Shown piece by piece: positions 1-6,628 of a stretch of 10,973 nt of DNA. Under the pieces are notes generated by a model. The model did no database searches. It was not told where the DNA came from and saw only the letters and a list, made by a program, of their open reading frames with translations. Source of the stretch: Acidimicrobiia bacterium (GTDB lineage Bacteria; Actinomycetota; Acidimicrobiia; Acidimicrobiales; Ilumatobacteraceae); contig RFMT01000169.1 of assembly GCA_009927565.1 (NCBI GenBank), forward strand, positions 1 to 10,973, read 5' to 3'. The position numbers and the translations under genes are program-made. The stretch's first letter is position 1; the number at the start of each line of letters is the position of its first letter.

Positions 1-132
1 AAAAGCCAAATTACTGACACTTCATTTTTTTTGAATATGAGTGATGACATTTTCAAACTTGCATTTGGAACTGAGTATTTCATCAAAGTTGGCGAAAGTG
101 GGCCGGCACGCGACCGCTGGCTTTTCGAATAG
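1..132 (+). CDS. 3' end of an unrecognised protein gene (5' end outside window)
   Basis: Frame 1 is open from the first base to a TAG at 130-132, giving 43 residues that end in VGESGPARDRWLFE. The residue mix (charged, aromatic, few rare codons) looks like real coding sequence. It looks more protein-like than the overlapping N-terminal extension of the next gene in frame 2. An internal ATG at 37 could make a 31-residue peptide, but a gene entering from the left edge is simpler. I do not recognise the family, and no catalytic motif is visible in this tail. It would end about 20 bases before the natural beginning of the phosphatase domain, which fits an operon arrangement. Confidence 0.45.
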   Translation, partial: KSQITDTSFFLNMSDDIFKLAFGTEYFIKVGESGPARDRWLFE

Positions 133-712
133 CACGAGGCAATTTTTTGTCGATGAAATTGCATTGGTCCGTCATGGCCGGGCATCGGCGGGATGGGACG
201 CTTCACTTGACCCGGGTCTAGACGATCTTGGCCGCAAGCAGGCCGATGAGGCAGCAAAGAAACTTGATCTGATTTTTGTTGGAACGCAGGTACAAATTAT
301 TTCGAGTCCGTTGTTGCGATGTCAGCAAACTGCTAAGCCATTTGCAGAGTTACGAAAAGCACCTGTGCGGGTTTGTACTGAGGTTGCAGAAATTCCGTCA
401 CCGAGCGGTGTTGAGATGTCGGGTCGCGTCGACTGGTTGCGAGTGGCGATGCAGGGCACTTGGGCTGATTTGGGTGTCGAGTATGTTGAGTTTCGAGATT
501 CGGTGGTGAAGTTTGTGCAATCTCTCGAAACCAATACAGTGGTTTTTTCGCACTTCATCGCGATCAATGCCGTAATTGGTTCTTTAATAAGCGACGATCG
601 ACTTGTGATTCGCAGTCTCGATAATTGCAGCATCACATTGCTTGAACGCGATTCGTCTGGCAACTTGCGCATCGCGCAAACAGGCCACGAAGCCGACACG
701 CTGATCCGTTAG
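41..712 (+). CDS. Histidine phosphatase family protein (phosphoglycerate-mutase-like), start uncertain
   Basis: Members of this superfamily hydrolyse phosphate esters through a phospho-histidine intermediate; the substrate cannot be read from sequence. Numbering from the GTG at 41, the RHG motif is at residues 44-46 with nucleophile His45, the second Arg is R93 (SSPLLRCQQT), the probable acid is E117, and the second His is H171 (VVFSHF). The domain proper begins at EIALVRHG, about residue 39. The first 37 residues do not resemble the family and overlap the frame of the gene entering from the left. No ATG, GTG or TTG lies in frame just before the domain. An ATG at 153 sits one base out of frame; one extra G after it would give MEIALVRHG, a textbook N-terminus. 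So either a base is missing near 155, or a rare start (ATT 158, TTG 164) is used. The gene ends 11 bases before rfbH and probably shares its transcript. Confidence 0.8.
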   Translation: MMTFSNLHLELSISSKLAKVGRHATAGFSNSTRQFFVDEIALVRHGRASAGWDASLDPGLDDLGRKQADEAAKKLDLIFVGTQVQIISSPLLRCQQTAKPFAELRKAPVRVCTEVAEIPSPSGVEMSGRVDWLRVAMQGTWADLGVEYVEFRDSVVKFVQSLETNTVVFSHFIAINAVIGSLISDDRLVIRSLDNCSITLLERDSSGNLRIAQTGHEADTLIR

Positions 713-723
713 ATTTATAAGGC

Positions 724-2058
724 ATGGCTGACGGCAAAAGCGATTCAAATAAAGATGCCCTACGTCAGCAGATACTTGATCTGACCGGCAAGTATTACGA
801 CGAGGCGTTTCCCAAAAAGCCTTTTCTGGGTGGCATTTCGCAGATTCCCGTTTCGGGCAAAGTTTTTGATGGCGACGAGTTGAGAAATCTCGTAGACTCA
901 TCGCTTGATTTTTGGTTGACAACAGGTCGTTACGCCCACGAGTTCGAAGAAGAATTTGCCAAAGTAATGGGTGTCAAGCACGCAATGCTTTGCAATTCGG
1001 GGTCTTCGGCAAATTTGTTGGCAGTCAGTGCGTTGAAGTCTGAACGACTGGGCGAGCGTGCTTTAGTTGACGGCGACGAAGTGATTACGCTCGCGGCTGG
1101 GTTTCCGACGACGGTGAACCCAATTGTGCAGAACCGACTAGTGCCGGTGTTCATCGACTGTGAACTTGGTACGTACGACGCAACCGCAGAGAGTATTCAG
1201 GCAGCGATTTCGTCAAAAACACGGGCAATCGTGATGGCGCACACACTTGGCAACCCGTTTAATTTGGATGCTGTGATGCGAATTGCGAGGGAAAATAATT
1301 TATTCGTAATTGAAGACTCGTGTGATGCAGTTGGTGCAACATATGATGGCAAACCAGTTGGGTCGTTCGGTGATTTGTCAACGGCGAGTTTTTATCCTGC
1401 CCATCACGTGACGATGGGTGAAGGTGGATGCGTGTTGGCAAAAACTGCGAGCATGCGCAAAATTGTTGAGTCACTTCGCGACTGGGGTCGTGACTGTTGG
1501 TGCCCAACGGGAGAAGACAATACGTGCGGTCGTCGATTCGACTGGCAACTAGGCGGTCTGCCTTATGGCTATGACCATAAGTACACATATTCGCACATTG
1601 GTTATAACTTAAAAATGACCGACATGCAGGCTGCTGTAGGTGTCGCTCAGCTCAAGAAGTTGCCCAATTTTATTGCTGCGAGGCGAAAAAATTTTGGTCG
1701 ACTTTTTGACGGCCTGAAACAATTCGAAGATTTTTTCGTGCTTCCGGCGACTACACCAAAATCCGAGCCAAGTTGGTTTGGATTTTTGCTGACAGTTCGA
1801 CCAGGGGTGCCATTTTCTCGCTACGAAATTGTTCAGCACCTTGAAAGTCATCGAATCGGGACTCGGCAATTGTTTGGCGGCAATTTGCTTTCTCAACCGG
1901 CATACCAAAATATCGAGCATCGAGTTTCGGGGTCTCTTGCAAATACCAACATAATTTCGAACAACTCTTTTTGGGTCGGTGTTTTCCCTGGTCTTAGTGA
2001 TGAAATGATTGACTACATGATTGCGACAATCAGCGATTTCGTAAGTGAAAAAGTCTGA
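724..2058 (+). CDS. rfbH: RfbH/DdhC (AscC, E1): CDP-4-keto-6-deoxy-D-glucose-3-dehydratase
   Basis: A PMP- and [2Fe-2S]-dependent member of the DegT/DnrJ/EryC1/StrS fold. With a reductase partner (E3) it removes the C3 hydroxyl of CDP-4-keto-6-deoxyglucose, the committed step to 3,6-dideoxyhexoses and yersiniose. At 444 residues it matches the family length (about 437). Family hallmarks are intact: VPVSGKVFD-like segment (40-50), NSGSSANLLA (91-100), GFPTTVNPI (126-134) and DWGRDCWC. The cluster ligands reported for the Yersinia enzyme follow C-X57-C-X1-C-X7-C; here C200, C258, C260 and C268 have exactly that spacing. His227 (PAHHVTMGEGG) occupies the place of the PLP-binding Lys of aminotransferases, the diagnostic E1 change. 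So this is a dehydratase, not an aminotransferase. The start is the ATG at 724; the only Shine-Dalgarno-like bases (AAGG, 719-722) are too close, so re-initiation after the phosphatase stop is likely. No E3 gene is visible nearby. Confidence 0.95.
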   Translation: MADGKSDSNKDALRQQILDLTGKYYDEAFPKKPFLGGISQIPVSGKVFDGDELRNLVDSSLDFWLTTGRYAHEFEEEFAKVMGVKHAMLCNSGSSANLLAVSALKSERLGERALVDGDEVITLAAGFPTTVNPIVQNRLVPVFIDCELGTYDATAESIQAAISSKTRAIVMAHTLGNPFNLDAVMRIARENNLFVIEDSCDAVGATYDGKPVGSFGDLSTASFYPAHHVTMGEGGCVLAKTASMRKIVESLRDWGRDCWCPTGEDNTCGRRFDWQLGGLPYGYDHKYTYSHIGYNLKMTDMQAAVGVAQLKKLPNFIAARRKNFGRLFDGLKQFEDFFVLPATTPKSEPSWFGFLLTVRPGVPFSRYEIVQHLESHRIGTRQLFGGNLLSQPAYQNIEHRVSGSLANTNIISNNSFWVGVFPGLSDEMIDYMIATISDFVSEKV

Positions 2059-2061
2059 GGC

Positions 2062-2066
2062 GGAGG
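2062..2066 (+). promoter_or_regulatory. Strong Shine-Dalgarno that sets a TTG start for the glycosyltransferase
   Basis: GGAGG lies five bases before a TTG at 2072. An in-frame GTG at 2045 would add nine residues (MKKSEAEEK), but it lies inside the end of rfbH and has no comparable site. Translating from 2072 gives MKKLISVIVPAYNEE, the usual beginning of a GT2 domain. Confidence 0.75.
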
Positions 2067-2071
2067 AAAAA

Positions 2072-3022
2072 TTGAAAAAATTGATCTCAGTTATTGTCCC
2101 TGCATATAACGAGGAACTTTGTGTTGAAGAGCTTGTTCGTCGCCTTAAATTGGTATTTCAAGAAAATCAACGCTACGACTTTGAGGCTCTAATTGTTGAG
2201 AACGGCTCGACTGATCGCACGTGGGAAATATTGCAGAATATTCACGCCGGTGACTCACGATTTAAAGTAATTCGCCTGGCGCGCAATTTTCGAATGGACG
2301 GCGGTATCACAGCCGGTCTGCACTACGCGAGCGGTGACGCATGTGTTTTTATGACAGCCGACTTACAAGACCCACCTGAATTAATAACTGAATTCATTAA
2401 AAAGTGGGAAGCCGGTTATGAAAATGTTTATATGCAGGTGTCAAAACGAGTGGGCACGGGTCCGATTAGGACTTTTAATTCAAAAGCGTTTTATTGGCTA
2501 GCCGGGAAATTAACGGACAATCGGATACCTAGAAACGCCTCAGACTTCAGATTGCTAGACCGAAAAGTTTATGTAGCCGTGCGCTCAATGAATGAACGCA
2601 ATCGATTTGTGAGAGGATTGGTCGCCTGGGTTGGATTCAAGTCAATCGGTATCGAAGCAGAGCGACCCGAGCGATTTGGAGGCGAGTCCAAAGCACACTC
2701 GCTCAAAGTGATCGATTTGGCATTCAAGGGTATTTTTTCGCACTCATACATTCCGTTGAAGTTCATTACTGCAAGCGGTGTGGCGATTTCGGCTTTGTCG
2801 CTGATCTCGCTGATCGTTTGTGTCGTGTTCTGGATTGCGGTCGGTGTTCCATTCGCGGGTTTTGGTTCGATCGTTTCAATTGCAGTGCTTGCCTTCGGTG
2901 CGGTTACGTTCATGCTCGGAATCATTGCTGAGTATTTAGGATTGATTTATGAAGAAGTTAAAGGCAGGCCGAATTTTGTTGTTGCTGAACAACTCGGAAT
3001 TACGCAAATCGGAGCAAACTAG
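2072..3022 (+). CDS. GT2 polyprenyl-phosphate glycosyltransferase (DPM1/GtrB/ArnC-like)
   Basis: Predicted to move a sugar from a nucleotide donor to polyprenyl phosphate on the inner face of the membrane, giving a lipid-linked sugar for surface glycan assembly. From the TTG at 2072 the protein has 316 residues. The GT-A domain comes first: ISVIVPAYNEE (5-15), VENGSTDRTWEIL, ARNFRMDGGITAGL, then the metal/donor region TADLQDPPEL, and a late RFGGESKAHS element typical of this family. Two hydrophobic helices follow near the C-terminus (about 228-252 and 262-288), as in GtrB and ArnC. The donor sugar is unknown; given the neighbours it may be the CDP-sugar made by this cluster, though the family more often uses UDP-sugars. 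A longer product from GTG 2045 (325 residues) is possible but less likely. Its stop overlaps the next start by one base. Confidence 0.88.
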   Translation: MKKLISVIVPAYNEELCVEELVRRLKLVFQENQRYDFEALIVENGSTDRTWEILQNIHAGDSRFKVIRLARNFRMDGGITAGLHYASGDACVFMTADLQDPPELITEFIKKWEAGYENVYMQVSKRVGTGPIRTFNSKAFYWLAGKLTDNRIPRNASDFRLLDRKVYVAVRSMNERNRFVRGLVAWVGFKSIGIEAERPERFGGESKAHSLKVIDLAFKGIFSHSYIPLKFITASGVAISALSLISLIVCVVFWIAVGVPFAGFGSIVSIAVLAFGAVTFMLGIIAEYLGLIYEEVKGRPNFVVAEQLGITQIGAN

Positions 3023-3720
3023 TGCCTGCTAAGCGATGCCTTGTATTCGGTGGTTTCGGCGCAATAGGTAGTGCTGTCGCACTCGAGTTTGAGAAATATC
3101 TTTTTGAAGTGTGGCGGACTTCTCGGTCGTTGAGGGCGAACGAACCGAAAAGCATTGTTGCAGTCGGTGAGAGCATCGCTGACGGTGAGTACTTCAATTC
3201 GTTGCCCCAATTTGATGCAGTCGTTTGGGCGCAGGGCTCAAATGTCAATGATTCAATCGTCGAATATAAACCGGACCAGTTTGATGACGTCCTGAATTCA
3301 AATGTCAAGTTCGTGGCCTCGACTCTCTCGTCGTTATTGAATAAGAACAAAATTCTGCCTGGTGCAAAGATTTGTATTGTTTCCTCGATCTGGCAGGATG
3401 CAATTCGACCAAACAAACTTTCATATTCGGTCTCAAAATCCGCACTGAGTGGCTTAGTTAAATCAGTTGCCTTAGATTTGTCAAGTCAAGAAATATTTGT
3501 CAACGCAATTCTGCCTGGTGTGATTGATACGCCCATGACACGGGGAGTGCTGACCGAAGAGCAGGTTCTTTCGGTTGGCAAGCGGACAAGTTTCGGAAGA
3601 TTGGTGCGGCCTGAAGAGTTGGCGAATGTAATTTATTTCTTGTGTTCAGACTTGAATAGCTGCATCACTGGTCAGTCAATTGTCGCCGACTTGGGATTTG
3701 CCAATGTCAGACCTATCTGA
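3022..3720 (+). CDS. Short-chain dehydrogenase/reductase (classical SDR)
   Basis: An NAD(P)-dependent oxidoreductase of 232 residues, the usual classical SDR size. The nucleotide-binding turn is GGFGAIG (10-16), with Ala at the middle Gly position as in some sugar and polyketide SDRs. The active site shows Ser121/122 (IVSSIW), Tyr135 and Lys139 (YSVSK); LNSNV (91-95) carries the structural Asn. ILPGVIDTPMT and the C-terminal GQSIVADLG complete the pattern. The start is the GTG at 3022, sharing a G with the TAG of the glycosyltransferase (TAGTG). GGAG at 3011-3014, seven bases upstream, supports it. In yersiniose synthesis a reductase (YerF) reduces the acetyl branch left by the ThDP enzyme YerE; a similar job here is plausible but inferred only from the neighbours. 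The substrate cannot be read from the sequence. Confidence 0.88.
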   Translation: MPAKRCLVFGGFGAIGSAVALEFEKYLFEVWRTSRSLRANEPKSIVAVGESIADGEYFNSLPQFDAVVWAQGSNVNDSIVEYKPDQFDDVLNSNVKFVASTLSSLLNKNKILPGAKICIVSSIWQDAIRPNKLSYSVSKSALSGLVKSVALDLSSQEIFVNAILPGVIDTPMTRGVLTEEQVLSVGKRTSFGRLVRPEELANVIYFLCSDLNSCITGQSIVADLGFANVRPI

Positions 3721-4780
3721 GCGAACTCTTTTAAAAGTTAGTTCTAAATCACGCAACTATGAAGTTGTGATCGGGCTGGGGGTTTTTGACGAAATTCAAA
3801 TCGTCAAAAATTCTGTGATCGTTGCTGACTCAAGATTTAAGGCGATGTTCAGTAAAGTCGCCTCAGAAAAATTAATTTTTGTTGACGCGCTCGAGACGAA
3901 CAAGAATCTTTCTACCGTTGAAAACATAATTATTGAGTTGCAAAAGTTTGGCGTTAAATCAAATTCGACAGTCGTCGCTGTTGGAGGCGGAATTATTCAA
4001 GACCTTATGACAATGACTGCATCAATTTACATGCGCGGTATTTCTTGGGTGTACGTTCCAACGACGCTGTTGGGGATGGTTGACTCATGTGTTGGTGGCA
4101 AGAGTTCGATCAATACTCGCGCAGTCAAAAACCTAATTGGCAATATCTATCCACCTATAAAGATTTATATAGACACGAAATTCTTGGAGACTCTTTCTGA
4201 AATTGACTTTCTTTGTGGACTTGCTGAAGCGTCAAAAATTTGCTTTTGCAAGGGTGAAGGGGAATTCAAAAAATTTTTAGACCTTGCTCAAAGTCGATCC
4301 CCCGGGGATGTTGCGAAGATGGTCGATCACGTTCTGTCGGCCAAGAGATGGTTTATTGAAATTGATGAGTTTGACAAAGCCGAGCGAAAGATTTTGAATT
4401 TTGGTCATACTTTTGGGCATGCACTTGAGGTTGGCAGTTCGCATAAAGTTCCTCATGGCTTAGCAGTCGCGAGCGGCATCAAGGCGGCTATTTTTTTCGA
4501 GGCCAAAGAGAGGGCGATTTCCAAAATTGAAAGTGATCTTTTTGAGTATGAATCAAAATTGACAAGTGGAATAACAAATCTTGTCAATATAAGTGAAATT
4601 GATTGGTCCAATTACTCAGAGGCGTTTGATGCTGACAAGAAACATACGGGAGACGAGTATTCATTGTTACTGCCAAATTATGGTGGTGGAGTAAGAATCG
4701 AGAAGTTCAAAAAATCAGAAGCGTTGTTGGCGCGAGTAATAGAAGCGCAAACACTTTCTATTTCGGGAGCAAAACTGTGA
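3704..4780 (+). CDS. Dehydroquinate-synthase-family sugar phosphate cyclase (AroB-like)
   Basis: The family converts DAHP-like sugar phosphates to carbocycles by transient NAD oxidation, phosphate elimination, reduction and intramolecular aldol closure. Length is 358 residues from the ATG at 3704 (366 from an alternative TTG at 3680); AroB is about 360. Numbering from 3704: GGGIIQD 94-100, R111 (YMRG), D127 and K133 (VDSCVGGK), E175 and K178 (AEASK), K214, R228, N232, H235 and H239 (RKILNFGHTFGH), H251 (PHGLAV) and the DKK Lys near 312. Zinc ligands (E175, H235, H251) and, by motif comparison with E. coli AroB, the other main catalytic residues are kept. The usual HGEAV is HGLAV. Retention suggests a DAHP-like substrate, but the position between an SDR and a ThDP enzyme argues for a sugar-cluster role; a misplaced true aroB is not excluded. 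The start overlaps the SDR by 17 bases; the end overlaps the next gene by 4 (GTGA). Confidence 0.9.
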   Translation: MSDLSERTLLKVSSKSRNYEVVIGLGVFDEIQIVKNSVIVADSRFKAMFSKVASEKLIFVDALETNKNLSTVENIIIELQKFGVKSNSTVVAVGGGIIQDLMTMTASIYMRGISWVYVPTTLLGMVDSCVGGKSSINTRAVKNLIGNIYPPIKIYIDTKFLETLSEIDFLCGLAEASKICFCKGEGEFKKFLDLAQSRSPGDVAKMVDHVLSAKRWFIEIDEFDKAERKILNFGHTFGHALEVGSSHKVPHGLAVASGIKAAIFFEAKERAISKIESDLFEYESKLTSGITNLVNISEIDWSNYSEAFDADKKHTGDEYSLLLPNYGGGVRIEKFKKSEALLARVIEAQTLSISGAKL

Positions 4781-6558
4781 CGCATGCTGATGAGATGGTT
4801 GGCTGGCTCTGCGACCTTGGCTACACCCATTGTTTCTTTGTTTCGGGTGGAAACAGCATGCATCTGCTTAACGCCGCACGCCAGAAGATGGTTTGCATAC
4901 CGGTGGTGCACGAGGTGTCTGCTGGAATTGCCGCGGAATATTTCAACGAATCAAATTTGACTAATGGTAAGGCGTTTGTTCTTGTAACGGCTGGTCCGGG
5001 TTTGACCAATTTAGTTACGGCTTTGGCTGGCGCATACTTAGAAAGCCGTGAACTTCTTGTGCTTGGTGGTCAGGTTAAGAGTTCTGATTTGGCGGACAAG
5101 GGGTTGAGGCAACGAGGGATTCAAGAAGTTGATGGAGTCGCTATCGCCAAGGCCGTTGCAAAATCTGTCAGAAGAATTGAGCGACCAATTGCAAAGTCAG
5201 ACTTCTTTCAGTTGGTGCATAGTGGATCTACGGACCGAAAAGGACCGGTGTTTTTGGAAGTGTGTCTTGATGCGCAAGGGGCACCTTCACGAAACGGAGA
5301 AGGCGACCATGTTGCCGAAAGTCATGCAGATGTCAATTACGGCAAAATCGACGAAAAGTCGCTCGAAAAACTAACTGACTTACTCGCGAAAAGCGATCGC
5401 CCAGTCATCTTGATTGGAGGTGGAGTATCGAGAAATCAATTTGATTCGTTATTGCCTGAAGTTGAGCGACTTGGTGTACCCGTAATGACAACTTGGAACG
5501 CTACCGATCGACTTGGGGCGAGTCATCGTCTCTACTTTGGAAGACCGAATACGTGGGGGCAACGGTCGAGCAATTTAATTTTGCAAAATGCTGATTTGGT
5601 CATTGCGTTAGGTACAAGATTGGGTATTCAGCAAACTGGATTTAACTGGGCAGAGTTTGTGCCGAATGGAGAGGTCGTTCAGGTTGATATTGACCGAACA
5701 GAACTAGAAAAAGGGCACCCCAAAGTTTCTTTGCCGATTTGTGCTGATGCTAACGATCTACTTCGGCAATTGTTGAAAAGAGCGTCCTCAAGGCCAAGTT
5801 GGACAACATGGGTAAATTTTGCGAGAAATGTTCGAGATCAGATTCCATTGAGCGAAAAAGTAAACGGACACTTTACCGGCTTTCTCAATCCATACGACTT
5901 TGTGCTCCAATTGTCGGACTTGTGCAGTAGCGACGACACCGTTGTGCCTTGCTCTTCGGGTGGCGGCTTCACGGTGATGATGCAGGCTTTCAATCAAAAG
6001 CAGGGTCAAGTGATTATTACCAACAAAGGACTTGCGAGTATGGGTTATGGGCTAGCCGGTGCAATTGGTGCTGGGCTTGCCGATAAATCACGCCGGACAA
6101 TACTCGTGGAAGGCGATGGCGGATTTGCGCAAAATCTCCAAGAGTTAGCAACCGTAAGCGTTCAAAAACTCAATCTAAAGATTTTTATTTTCGCAAATAA
6201 TGGATATGCGAGCATTCGTATGACGCAAAAGAATTACTTTGGCGGCGCTTATTTGGGCTGTGATGTTGAATCTGGTTTGGGCTTCCCCGATTGGCTGCAG
6301 CTTGCTAAAGCATTTGGTATTAAGTCGTTAACTCTTAGTGAAGATTTCGCCGCTAATGAACACTTTATTGAAGAGTGGAATAGTGATGAGGCGTGTTTAT
6401 TTGTTGTACCGATTCATCCTGAACAAACCTATTTTCCGAAAATTTCGAGTCAGTTGACGCCAACTGGGGGTATGGAATCCGCCCCGCTGCACAAAATGTC
6501 ACCACCATTACCAGACGAAGTTTTGGCCGAGCTGGGACTCGATCTAAATCAGAAATAA
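4777..6558 (+). CDS. Thiamine-diphosphate enzyme, acetolactate-synthase-like, sugar-cluster (YerE-like) type
   Basis: Predicted to decarboxylate a 2-oxo acid on ThDP and transfer the acyl carbanion to an acceptor; YerE does this from pyruvate to C4 of a CDP-3,6-dideoxy-4-ketohexose. The 593 residues show the three-domain order: N-terminal PYR domain with catalytic Glu46 (VVHEVSAGIAAE) and TAGPGLTNLV (71-80); central domain with ILIGGGVSRN (211-220); C-terminal PP domain with GLASMGYGLAGAIGAGLA and the ThDP/Mg motif G446-D447-G448 to N474-N475. The tail reads PLHKMSPPLPDE, which I associate with the O-antigen-linked subgroup rather than biosynthetic IlvB; no IlvN regulatory subunit is adjacent. 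Start GTG 4777 overlaps the cyclase stop as GTGA, with GGGAG (4765-4769) seven bases upstream. Whether FAD is bound, as in YerE and AHAS, cannot be judged by eye. Confidence 0.88.
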   Translation: MTHADEMVGWLCDLGYTHCFFVSGGNSMHLLNAARQKMVCIPVVHEVSAGIAAEYFNESNLTNGKAFVLVTAGPGLTNLVTALAGAYLESRELLVLGGQVKSSDLADKGLRQRGIQEVDGVAIAKAVAKSVRRIERPIAKSDFFQLVHSGSTDRKGPVFLEVCLDAQGAPSRNGEGDHVAESHADVNYGKIDEKSLEKLTDLLAKSDRPVILIGGGVSRNQFDSLLPEVERLGVPVMTTWNATDRLGASHRLYFGRPNTWGQRSSNLILQNADLVIALGTRLGIQQTGFNWAEFVPNGEVVQVDIDRTELEKGHPKVSLPICADANDLLRQLLKRASSRPSWTTWVNFARNVRDQIPLSEKVNGHFTGFLNPYDFVLQLSDLCSSDDTVVPCSSGGGFTVMMQAFNQKQGQVIITNKGLASMGYGLAGAIGAGLADKSRRTILVEGDGGFAQNLQELATVSVQKLNLKIFIFANNGYASIRMTQKNYFGGAYLGCDVESGLGFPDWLQLAKAFGIKSLTLSEDFAANEHFIEEWNSDEACLFVVPIHPEQTYFPKISSQLTPTGGMESAPLHKMSPPLPDEVLAELGLDLNQK

Positions 6559-6628
6559 TCTCGTACTAATGTTGAGACAATGGTTTTCTTCGTCGGCTCT
6601 ATAAAAATCAAAATGGGGTTTTAGATCT
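6559..6628 (+). promoter_or_regulatory. 70-base gap before the aldolase-like gene, weak promoter candidate
   Basis: This is the only clear break in the + strand gene run. TTGAGA (6572-6577) and TATAAA (6600-6605) resemble -35 and -10 elements, but the 22-base spacing is too long for a standard sigma-70 type promoter. TATAAA alone, 23 bases before the ATG, could serve as a -10. GGGG at 6615-6618 is a fair ribosome-binding site ten bases before the ATG. I see no terminator hairpin, so read-through from the ThDP gene is likely. Confidence 0.25.

Noticed and set aside
322..699. 125-residue open frame on the - strand under the phosphatase
   Set aside because: Antisense to a recognised domain, no motif, Ser/Thr/Arg-rich; a shadow.
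724..2058. Sugar aminotransferase of the DegT/StrS family
   Set aside because: The PLP lysine is replaced by His227 and the four Fe-S cysteines are present, which defines the RfbH dehydratase branch.
4777..6558. Biosynthetic acetolactate synthase IlvB
   Set aside because: No ilvN or ilvC nearby, sugar-gene neighbours on both sides and a sugar-cluster-type C-terminus; only the shared fold supports IlvB.
6572..6605. Full -35/-10 promoter for the aldolase-like gene
   Set aside because: The 22-base spacing is too long; kept only as a weak candidate.
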